Assembly (NCBI RefSeq): GCF_932276165.1
Contig: NC_063986.1
Coordinates: forward strand, 12,040,501-12,104,500
DNA: 64,000 bases
From: Plutella xylostella
Taxonomy: Eukaryota; Arthropoda; Insecta; Lepidoptera; Plutellidae
Direction: 5' to 3'
Within the stretch, counting starts at the first letter, position 1, and every line of letters starts with the position of its first letter. Made by a program: the position numbers and the translations under genes. The notes under the pieces are model-generated. The model was not told the origin of the DNA and did not search any database. It worked only from the letters and a program-made list of their open reading frames with translations. Below are positions 32,401 through 44,500 of this stretch, one piece after another.

Positions 32401-35400
32401 TATATACACGAGATGGTAGTGATTGTTTCTCGTTCCTGAATGAAAACTGATGACTTTCCAAGGAGTTCGGCGGTTAACTTTGGGTACAGTTTTTCTTCGC
32501 GTAAATAAAGAGCAGCTGATTTCATCAATGGATTCGCCGTCGAAGTTGCCCCTCCTTTGTTCATATCTATGTAGACGTCTCCTCTTCTTCGGTGCTCCTT
32601 CGTCGCTCGTGCGCTCCACAGACGTCTTGGGAGTCTGGGTCTGAATAGGGACCACTTTGTCTGCTTCCTCCTGGACCTTCGGTGACATCTGACTCGCCTC
32701 GAACACCTCTTCGTCCGATGATTGTTGGTCGCTCATCTTGTAAGTCACTTGGTGATAAATATAAACTTATATCAAGATTGGTTACAATGTGATAACCGTA
32801 GTACACTGGTGTTAATTCCATGAGGATTGAACACTGAATACTTTTTCACTCAAATGCCCGCACCTTTTATACCGCTCGTCGTGTCCGGTACCACTTTTTA
32901 TGCATGCATCTGTATCTGGGGGCACGGCAGTGCCCCCACTAAGTCGAGCAAAAAGCGGCACGGCCGTACCATCCTTTTCTTGAAGCAATTCAGGCCATTT
33001 TCGACCCCCTGTAACTTCGTTGTGGATAAAACTAGAAGACTGAATTTTCAATAACCATGCAGACATTGTAAAGACACGGTATATTTTAAATTTCATTCAA
33101 TTTGAACCAGTAGTTTAAGAATTATAACGGGTCAAAGTTTCTTAATTTTGTCACTGACTCACTCACTCACCGATCATAAAAATTCTAAGGCACTTCTAGC
33201 AGACCTAGAAGCTTCAAATTTGGAATATAAGTAGTGTTTGTTGTATGGACCAAGGAAAAACTAAAATATTTGGGGGCACGGTAGTGCCCCCACCAACTCG
33301 AGGAAATTTTTTTCAATTTTGGTCCAGTTTTCTAGATAGGTAGGTACATAACTGCTTAAATAATTTCATAATCACATAATTATCTGGGGGCACGGTAGTG
33401 CCCTCACCAAGTAAATATAGGCGCACGGTAGTGCCCCTGCCAAATCGAGCAAAAATTCCCGTCATGCAAATTAAATCCGCAAAGGATGGATTGCCTACCT
33501 ACGGACAAAGCACATCAGCCTACCAGTGCTACCACTTATAGTAAAATTTTCTTAATGTAAGTACCATGAACTTTGTGTATTGGAAACTATGGTTGAAATT
33601 TAATTAGGGCAATTTCATGCAGTACGAAGTATCAAAGTTACGTTTATTCATTACGTACATTACGTAGCCAAAAATAATGATTCTTGATTCTTACCTTAAG
33701 TTTGCGATTTATGTAGGTAGGCAACCTACCAAACTAAGTTAACGCACCTACGTACCTAGAAGGTACCGAAAAGAAAAAAAAAGTAGAACTGTCTACACTA
33801 CAAAATACAAAAAGAAATGAGATCCCGTCAAAAACAATACTTGTCAAAAAAAACCAAGTCTCGTAACTCAGTTGTTCTACGGTAAAAAGTTGTGAGATCC
33901 ATGTAATACCAAGTCTTAGCCACGCACGCATCTCAATCTTAAAAATATTTAATGTTTTATATAAATATATTGACTTGGTCATCGCACTAAATAATTTAAT
34001 TAACACGTGTTTCCATGCGATGGCCGAGTCTTAAATTCGTACTTCGAAATAATTAGCAAACTAAAATATAATTTAATGTAACGGGTTGGGGCGCTGTGAG
34101 CTGAAACACAGGTTAACACCTAGTTGAGCAGCAGATGCTACTTACTTGCCATTGTTGTACACATGTTGTTCATAAAATATTAGCTAATAAGCATAGCAAC
34201 ATCCGTAACTCTTCTGATAACACATTAGACCTGGTTTTCAGCAATTTTCCTTTAGAACTACATACATCTTCCGACAACCCTCTTATAATGGAAGACGTTT
34301 TTCATCCATCCTTATTACTAGAAGCCACTGACATTTCTTCTACTCCTCTTCAATCAAATGTAATCACCAAACATAAATTCTTTAAAGGAGATTATAGTTC
34401 TATTATAAAATATCTTAATGATATACCTTGGAGGGAAATACTGAGCACTGAATCGGTAGATAAAGACGTTCAAATACTGTACGATCACCTTTATAAGTGT
34501 ATTGACGAATTCGTGCCGAAAGTGTCCACTTACAAACCTAATACCTATCCTGTTTGGTACACCAGTGCTTTATTAACCCGCCAGTGGTGACGTCAATTTG
34601 ACTTACATCGTTGGTGACGCCGGTCTCACGCACCGGGATTTTCAAACTTATTTTTTTTACATAATTGACTACACATGCTACCCAAAATTAGTTTAATTTT
34701 AAAGATAAGTACTTGTTTGACAATAAAACAAAGCATTATCATAAATCACGGCTCGTTTATTAGTCCTTTCACGATGGTACTTAGAACACTTAATATTTAG
34801 ATAAATTTTCACCTATCATCTTAAAAAATTAAAAATACAACAATGATGTAATTTTTTATAACTAAATCTGCCTTTTATAGTTTTATAACACTACGAACTT
34901 CATAAGAAATAACAAAAATTGTTATACTTCTACCAAAAAAATAATTAAAAAATACACTAAAAGTCATTGTTCCTTCACAGCCAAACAGTCTCTGCAAGAC
35001 GGCACTATAAATGTTCGTGACACAAATATTTCTTACATTTTGTGACAAATGTATTTTGTTATTCTGTTTATTTCACCATCCAAATTCATAACATTGACCA
35101 TTCCTTGAAGGTCCAGCTGTCTCCGTCTTCATTTTCAAGGACATGCTGAAACTAGCTGATATTACTATAAAAACTTGTTGAAATCTATAAAGTACTTATA
35201 TTTGTATATATACCTACAAATATTTATTAAAAATAGTTCAATCATGAAAAATATAATAACAAAACCAAAATATAGTAAAGAAAAATAAAAAAATAAATGA
35301 AAAATTTAAAAAATACCTTTAAATCTGACATAGTCGGTGACCCCGGTCTCACGCACCGGGTTGGCGCCAAAACTCCGAAACCTGCGCACGAGTCATCGTC

Positions 35401-38400
35401 GCAGGGTGGACTGACGATGGGGGATGGGAAATGAGGCAGCTACCCGAAACCACAACAAAAAAAGATGGCTAATAAGAAAGTTATTCGACTTTTTCAAACC
35501 ACCCGGTCTCACAGACATATACGTCACCACTGGCGGGTTAAGAATAATAAAAGAGAAATCCAAAGCCCATGCTCGCTGGAAACGTTTTAAAAATAGATTA
35601 GACTACAACGAATTTGCTCTGCTCCGAAAGAGACAACGTAAAATCGAAGTCGAATGTAAAAATAAATATATCCGTGAAATGGAAATTAATATAAAGAAAA
35701 ATTCTAAATGCTTTTGGTCTTTTATAAAAAATATGCGAAATAGCCCTAGGTTCCCTAAAGTCGTAACATTCAGAGACAAAAAGTATACGGAAGGCCCAGA
35801 TATCTGTGGTGCATTTAATAGCTTTTTCTATAGTGTGTTTGTTGAGGGTGCTGACAGCTACCCGGATATTCAGTTACCCCCACCACAAATGGGATCCAGT
35901 TCACCATGTCATTCACTATCATTAACTCACGACGAAATAACTAAATGTCTAAAGTCCCTTGATATCCATACAGGTGCTGGAAGTGATTGCATACCCCCAG
36001 TTTTTATTGTTAGGAGTCTACCAGCAATAGTGACTCCCCTTTATATTATTTTAAATAGGTCTCTAAAAGAAGGTATTTTCCCAATCAAGTGGAAAGAAGC
36101 TTACATTTCCCCCATTCATAAAAAAAGGATCGAAACTCAAAGTAGACCACTATAGGCCAATATCCAAGTTGAATATTTTTGGGAAAATATTTGAAAAATT
36201 GGTGTATGGTAGTCTTTACACATCCCTGTCCCGCAGTATACCTACGGAGCAACACGGGTTTTTACAAGGTCGATCAACAACAACAAATCTGTCTCTATTC
36301 ATGAATTTCGTTCACAAAGCAATGGATGATCATAGCCAAGTTGACGTGGTGTACACAGACTTCGAAAAGGCTTTCGATCGTGTGGACCACGTCATACTGC
36401 TGCGTAAGTTACAGCACCTTGGCATACACGGCGATCTCCTTCGATGGGTGGAGTCATACCTCTCAAACAGATCTCAGGCAGTTGTCGTGGGAGGTTACAA
36501 ATCTGACTTTGTGCAAATCCCCTCCGGAGTTCCCCAGGGATCTCATTTAGGGCCACTCTTTTACAACGTCTATCTGTACGATATCTACACATGCTTTTTA
36601 CACTCGAAATTCCTTATGTACGCAGATGACACAAAGATTTTCTTGGACATTAAAACTGAAGCTAACTGTCATAACTTACAGGCCGATTTGAATCGATTGT
36701 CAGTATACTACGAAACAAATAGGATTAAAGTCAATGTTGATAAATGTCAAACTATATCATTTTCTCGTAAACGTGCCCCGATTAAATTTCCTTATAGCCT
36801 ACAAAATACTATTATAGACAAAACAGATTTGGTGAGAGATTTAGGTGTATACTTCGACAGTAAACTATTAATGGATCAACACATAGATATAATCACAGAC
36901 AAAGCTTACAAAAACTTTTTTACGTCCCTACTGTGCGTACAAACTACGCCTCAAACTGTGTAAATTTTAGATTACCAAATACTTACAATAATAAATTCTC
37001 TGTAGTAGATATCTTCCACTTGTCTAAAAATGCTTTTAAAAACCAAATAATCACCATATTAAATAGCAAATTATAACCATACGAACTCCTGAAATCCAAT
37101 CAAATTCACCCGGTGAATGTAACCTCTCCCTTATACTCTTATCAATTTGTAATTAAGTATAAGTTAAATTTAGACTCCACCGACAATCAATCTTACTACC
37201 TACTTAAATACTTTATTAACTGTATAACTGTGAGTGTAATTATTTATCCAGTGAATCTTTATTTATCAGTCTACCTATGTATATATTATTGTGTACTACC
37301 TATTTATGTGTATGCCTTCACATCTGCTTATGTATATATAATATAGTATATATATTTGTGTACTAAGGATGTACCTACCTAATAATTCACTTTTATTAAT
37401 AATGACACACACACACTCACACACACACACACTCACACACACACACACATACACATACACACACACACACGAACACACACACAAAACATGTCTGCTTTTG
37501 TAACCTGAATAATTACCTAGTTTAAGTTCTAGTTCTAATAAATTACTATATATTAAGTTAACATAGTAAAATCCATTAATGGCCTTATTTATAAACAATG
37601 TTAGCAAACTATGTTAATTAAGATGCTGTGGATTTCTGTTAATAAATAAAAAAAAAAAAAAAAAAAAAAAAACCTGGGCTTTGTTATACGAGCATGTGGG
37701 CCTATCAAAGATATTGACAGTATCAAAATGGTATATAACGCCTATGTCCGTAGCATTCTCGAATATGCCTCCTGTATCTGGACTCCCCAGTATATCACGT
37801 ACGATCATCAAATAGAAAGGATCCAGAAAAAGTTTACTAACCATCTTAACTACAAGTCCCGGAAGTATTTTGATTCCTATGAGAGTAGCTGTGATCACTT
37901 CAATATGCAGACCCTTAATAATCGTCGTATCGTATCGGATATGATGTTCCTTCACGACGTGCTGCGCAGCCGCGTGGACTGCCCGCCGCTGCTGCGGGAG
38001 GTGGGGCTGGCGGCGCCCGCGCGCCGCACGCGCCACACTCCGCTGCTGCATGTTCCGCTTTGTCGGACTAACTACGCACAGAACACGGTGTTGACTAGAA
38101 TTACCCGGACATATAATAAACACTTCAGTGAATTATACTTATTTGACCTTTCCAAACCGTCCTTTAAAAACAAAGTTAACTCTCTTGTGAGCAGAAAATT
38201 ATAGATTACCTATAATGCATATTATGTACCTAATGTATGGATAAAGTAGTTATATGTTATATTGCATTTATTTATATATATATTTTTATAAAAATCATAT
38301 TATATAATATTTACCCCCCCCCCTTTCCCACCTATCCTATAAGCAAGCTGCGATTAATTTTACCTAACCTATGTTTGTAACTAGTAATTAAAAGAATAAG

Positions 38401-38481
38401 ATGTAAAACCTAGGCACGTAGTACCTACACTAATTTGTTAAATTAAAATCCTAACTAATATTATAAATGCGAAAGTAACTG

Positions 38482-38524
<43 letters not shown>

Positions 38525-41500
38525 TACTCTTTCACGCCAAAACTACTGAACGGATTTGAATGAAATTTGGTATACATACGGTCTAGACCCTGGGAAAGAA
38601 CATAGGCTACTTTTTATCCCGGAATTCCCACGGAAAAACTTTTTAAGGCGAAGCGAAGCGCGCGGGAACAGCTAGTTAATAATAAAACTAACTTCTACAC
38701 ATAATATATAAGTACAGTAATATTAGAGGAAATCTGTAATTGGCCTTACTGTTATGTTTTTACCTTGTATTTGTACCATTGTAACGCTGTTGATTTTCCT
38801 AAATAAATAAATAAATAAATAAATAAGGTAAGTTTTAAGAAATGTATCTTTTTGGAAGTAAATAAATTATTAAATTAGCTGAAGGAGGCGGCGCGCTGCG
38901 CGTCGTACTGCAGCCGCTGCAGCCGCGCCGTCAGCGACGCGCGACAGGTCGCCGGCTGCGGGGGGCGGGGGGAGTTAGTGACGAGCGACAGGTCGCCGGC
39001 TGCGGGAGACGGGGGGAGTTAGTTACGCGCGACAGGTCGCCGGCTGCGGGGGGTGGGGGGAGTTAGTGACGAGCGACAGGTCGCCGGCTGCGGGGGGCGG
39101 GGGGAGTTAGTACAGGCCTCTGCAGAGATACCTGACTACCCTTTACAGCACTGAGATTGGTCAGGTAACAAATAAGTAAGAGAAAAGGTGACATTAGAAA
39201 TTTCAGACGCTATATTATTTAACCCTACTAAAAATAAACATCATTTTCATTGAGTTATAATGATTTTATGTATAGACTAATGGTCTTTCTATATGGTTTT
39301 ATAATAGATATTTATCTGCACTGCAGACTATGAAATTCATTTTACTTTATGATAAAAAAGAGTATAATAAATTAACCACATAAATCAATTCAACGAAAAC
39401 AGCAAGAAATGAGCTGTCGAAGTAAATCCATTCTATTTATATATCATACTCGTAACTTTGACAGTTGTTTAACAGAATCAATTTTAATGCGGAGAATCAG
39501 TAAGTACATGTGCAGTTGAGCGACACGAGAGCGACATGTGAGCGACACCGGCGCTGGCAGTTAAACAAACAGTTGCACATTACCGCTGCACCTTCAGCTC
39601 TAGAACTAGATCTGGAGCAAGGCCTAGGAACCTACTGGAGCCACCAGGTATTATCTCGGTCATAAAACAATATTCGACGGTCATAAACCTGTAAATACTC
39701 CGGGACATAAAGACGGCAGTTCGTCAGGCGTCGGTGTCGCAGGAAGCATTGAGTTGAGGAGTTGTCGTGACGTGACGTCACCACATACCACAAATATCGA
39801 TGAGGTGGACATGAGATGAGGGAGTGTGGCTAAGAAATGAGCGATAGTTAAGAGGACTTGCTCGTCCATACAAAAAGAGAAAACGTTTTACTACCTCTAA
39901 ATATTATCCAATTTCCATGACTTTTAGTATGTTATTGACACAAGGAATAACTAGGTTTATAGCTTTTTCTTTTTTCGAAATTTTGTATAGGTTCAAAGTT
40001 ATAGGCACCTAAAATAACGTAATTTTTGTGTGTTGAATCAAGCCGTTGGTTGAATAATAACAATGTATTTTTTTTAAAAAGCGAAACCTATAAACCTAGA
40101 ATATATTATGCTGAAGCGATTGACACCAAAATCAAAAAGATTGGTTGATATTTAGTTAGTGTAAAACGTTTTCTCCCGAAACTAGAATTTCATTATGAAA
40201 AGTAACTATTGTCAGTCGCGTGCTGCAGTGCATCTCTATCGCACCCGTTCCGGGGGCATAAGAGCGCAAGTGATAACAAACCTTTTCCTAAATACCTATT
40301 TCGCTAGAATCGTGAAGGTATACTCTCCTTTTAAGTTAATATATTTGTTTTTTAGCACGTTTTATTTTGCATTTTGCTACAAATTGAAGAATTTTTTACT
40401 TATTTCCCGCTCAAAAACATACTAGTAAGATCATAAGATAAATATTTACGATACAACATAACGATGTTGTTGCCTGATGAATGAAGCTATGGTTGCCATA
40501 AAGGTAACCATTGCGGATATCATTTTCCTAAATGGACATACTAACGACGCAAACCAAACTAATAATTTGCTATGCAGAGCGGCTGTCCAGTTTCAAAACA
40601 CAGTAACAGCCAAGAGACAAAATGTTCAGGAGAGCCAAAAAACGTTTTTGTCCCTTCATTTCAATGCCCTGGTAAAACTATGATACATATCTAAACGAAT
40701 GTAAGCTTAAAAGAACCGGCAGAACCTAGGCTTTACATACAATACTATTTCATTTAAATATGACTAATATTGTTGCTGTAATGCACAAAAGAAAACACTA
40801 ACTAGGTTTTAAATGGTTTTCTCACCCTAAAACCGCCCTCACTGACCATTTTATAACCTAGTAAGAGCCATTATTGTGTAATTTAAGACAAGTAAAGTAT
40901 ATTTAAATTGCAATAATAACGTAATAATTTATATGTTTTTTATTTTTTTATATGTTTTGGATCCTTCACATAATATAAATCAAATTTTGCAGCACTTTTA
41001 CACGACCGCACTAAGTAATAGCTGAAATACCGGCATATTTTTAAGTTTTATCTAAATGAACCAAATCGCCATATTAAGAAGGCATGTCTGACACGAACAT
41101 TATTTATGGCTGCCTTAAATTAGACAATATTTCCTAAATTTTGAGCTTAAACTAGTTTACAATGTTTGAGTTTTTTTTGATTTATGCAAAATAGGGCTAG
41201 TAGAAAGGTTCTGACGAGAAAGGTCTCTATGGCTTTTATAAAGAAGACAAAATTTCCTTATGTTCTACTTTTAATTCACCCCTCTAGGTCTCATTGGTTC
41301 AAAGATACAGGTTCTGAAATATCTGATATTTTTTCGAAAAAAGTTTTGTAATAACGTATGCCATTTGTGACTTACTAAAATTAACGGGCAAAAATTTACC
41401 TTTGCTGACCATTTCAAAACCTAGTAAGCGCCATTGACAATTTTAAAACCTAGTAAGTCATTTTCACTTACTGTGTTTTAAAATGGTTGGTGGCTCTTAC

Positions 41501-44500
41501 TGTGTTTTAAAATGTTTTTCGTGGCATTTTTGATTTCGCAGGGTGGAGTTACTAGGTTTTTAGAAATTTTATTTTCGTTTCTAAGCCGTTTTTTGATATT
41601 CTGACAATGCAGGAATGTGCGGAATCGCCTAAAATAATGTATAAATCAAAGACCCGTTTTTTTAAAAAGTTGGCGCTTACTGTGTTTTGAAATTGGACAG
41701 CCGAGAGTTTCTCGTGCATTCCGTGGCCCCAGCCGGCGTCCTTCATGCGCAGGGTTCATTTGACCTGACATTGAGCTGAAACTTTCAGTCACAGCTACAT
41801 ACTGCCGCCGCCGCCGCCGCCACCGCCGCCGCGTGGTATTTATAATGGCGATGGCGAAAGTCCGGATGTTTGTCCGATGCGATCCATCGATCGACTCTAC
41901 GTCCTGTGACGTGAGTCCACGTGCTGACGTCACGACATTGTACCGAGTGTGTTCACACAAGTGAAGAGTGACCTTCCGCTGCAGACGGTTATCTACTGAT
42001 GCATTTTTTTGTAGATTATTACCTCATTAACATTCATTTTGCAGTCAAATATTTTCAGTAGTTTCCAACTGTGTAGACAACGTGTTTAGTTTTGTAATGA
42101 TTTACGAACATTTCAGTTTATGAGTCTTGCGATGTTGCATTTTTAGTACGAGTAAGTCTCGCTTCAAATGGTTTTGATACTTGCTCTAAATTATGTAAAT
42201 GCTGTCATTCGATATATTGTAAATTGTAATCAATTGTAAAGAATGATACGGTGTACAATATTATCTGTGACATCATCTTACATTGTTTTATTAAATTCAT
42301 CAATAAATCAAAAGGCTATGAAGCAATAAATATATTATGGATACCTATAAGTCAATAATTGATCACATACTGATACATTTGTTTTCATAAATTAGTCGCA
42401 GTAGCGTTTTCTTTGGCATTTGACATATTTTCATGGACGTCATGAAAGTGAGCTGAAACTAATGCTGGTAAGTATACTAAAATTAGATGTGTCTTTAATA
42501 TACGTTTCAATTTATTAAATTTAAAACCTCTGTTTTATTTATTACACTAATCAAACTACATAACTAAGCTTAACCTTAGTTAGGTACTCTAAAAGCATAG
42601 ATGCATCAGTACCGACAGCACAATGGGCATTAGTGTCAGCAGCGACCGCGGCGACCGCCACGAGCCATTGTCGGGAGGCGAGGAAGCGAAGCGGGACCGA
42701 GATGCTCACACCAGGACACGGTCACGGCATGAGCGACGATCTAAGAGCCAGGAGTGCTGGAGGACCTTCGCAGGGGTCGAGTGTGGCCCCGGGGCCCTTC
42801 GAGACACACTACTGCTTTCAGTTAGGTAGCCACTGTGCAGACTAGGTACAATTTATAGCAAGAAAGATGGCTTCTATTATATTAAGCGGCTCACGACGAT
42901 TACGTGATAGCGATGGATAGCCATAGTTTTATAAAAGTTAGGAAATATGAGATAATAGACCGCTAGTCTAAAAATGTTTTCAAGCATGAAATCTCGGACA
43001 GACACAAGATGTGTGTATGGTGTTTACATATTCATGCGTTCAAATAGTACAAGTCTAACAGCGCTCGTAATTACGAAGGAGCGGTGATTGCGGCCAGCCC
43101 TTACTAACCTATTATTAACATCGTAATAGTTATCTTTATGAATTACGCATGGAATTTCTTACTGCTTCTATGCATAATTTTTATTGATTTATCTCGACTG
43201 AATAATTTAATATCTTGTCGTCTATCAATCAATTTAATTGCATGAATTATTGGCATGTTAAGTTTCACGTTGCAGTACTTGACTAATCTGAGCCCTAATC
43301 TATCAACACGGCTACTCACATTATAGCAATTCATACTAATCTTGATCGCAACCAATTACATCCGGTCCTTTGTCCAGTAGATATTAAGTTACACCTAGGT
43401 TTAATATAATTGTGGTTAGGATGCTACCTAATTCTGTCTTTGAAAAAGCAATTTCTCTTAATTAGCGAAGTTCAATAATAAACGAGAGTTCGACATGTTT
43501 CATTAACATTGAACGCTGCGGCTCGATAGAGTCAAGGCGACTCGACAAGCGGTGGGGTGACCACCACTGCACCAGCATGGCGGGAAACTGCGGACCAAAC
43601 CTCATCGACTTTTTAAAATTTTATATTGATGAAATTATATGTTCAGAGAGTTCGGACACAACTAACTAGATAACGTACCCTCTTTATCCCGCTAGACTGA
43701 TCACCGTATGACCTTAGACAAGCAGCTGGTACTAGATATACCTAGCTGGATGAAAAGGCTAAGGCCAAAGCATTATTCTGACTGTATTTGGGAGATGGCT
43801 ATTGCCAATGTCAAGTGTAGGCTGATAGTAAAGAAAAGAAGGACTCCAGTTTCATAATCTACAATAGGAACTTAATAAGTTTTATTATTCTACATTAAAT
43901 AAAATCGTGTCCCAAATGTCCCTGTTATGATGGAGCACGTCCCCTGGCAGCGCGGCGGGCGCGGCGGCTGCCAGCGACTAATGCGCGGAGATCGACACTC
44001 ACTCACTCACCCGCTACAGCGTGACGGATGTTCTACACACGTTATTGTGCAAATACCGAGCATTTAGGTGAGCGAGCATGTGGGCTCCTCCTAGTGAGCA
44101 ATGGCTACTGGGGTAGAAAGGTTTCAAGACAGTCCTTCGTTTACAACAGCTTAGGCTGTACAGCATAAGAATGATCTGTGTTTGACCGAAAATCTTTATT
44201 GTCTACGGCACATGTTGACTTGGTGCCTTTTTGATGCTTTGCGGAGAAACCCTTCAACGGTTACCATTTGTTTTTTATCCACGACAAAATAAATGTTTCT
44301 TTATCGTTAAGTTCCACCCGTAGTTCTACAGCCATATACACGGAGTATTAATGCCTTAGGAGGAATACTTTGAGAAATAAATACATATAATTAGTATCAA
44401 CATTCAGAATTTTCAACACACTGTATATGCATAGCACTATTTCGATAGTCGATACCGTTGTGATGTGTTCATCGGCAACGCGACAGCAATGCGAATCACA

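Larger units (their letters stand above)
31667..32913. mobile_element. Tail-to-tail inverted duplication of a promoter plus small ORF
   Basis: The left arm 31667-32174 and right arm 32402-32913 are about 510-base inverted copies with few differences. Each starts, from outside, with ACAGATGCATGCATAAAAAG, a TATA box (GCGGTATAAAAGGTGCGGG), an initiator-like ATTCAGTGT and then a short frame. They meet around a 230-base spacer that includes AACAGACCAATTTAT in both orientations. The right copy carries a 4-base insertion that shifts its frame. No known element type was recognised. Confidence 0.75.
34095..38826 (+). mobile_element. Jockey-like LINE, 5'-truncated and interrupted by two later insertions
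   Basis: After removing inserts at 34573-35541 and about 36916-37672, one polyprotein can be followed from the end of the endonuclease (SSDNTLDLVFSN) through the RT to the C-terminal region ending LVSRKL at 38204. RT motifs: VDVVYTDFEKAFDRVDH (motif A), SGVPQGSHLGPLFYNVYL (motif B) and LMYADDTKIF (motif C, catalytic YADD). The 3' end is a (TAAA)n tail at about 38800-38826. A Helitron-like repeat sits in the 3' UTR. Confidence 0.85.

Noticed and set aside
31667..32913. Densovirus-type terminal hairpin (inverted repeats with promoters)
   Set aside because: The inward-facing arms with TATA boxes raised the idea, but no viral replication or capsid frames are nearby and the small frame was not recognised; left as an unknown element.
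38482..38524. CRISPR-like array
   Set aside because: A simple (GTCT)n microsatellite inside a Helitron-like repeat; no spacers. No CRISPR array exists in the window.
42623..42845. Arg/Asp-rich open frames near 42.6 kb
   Set aside because: Two overlapping frames of similar length in a CG-rich patch, no conserved motif and no exon borders; not supported as a gene.
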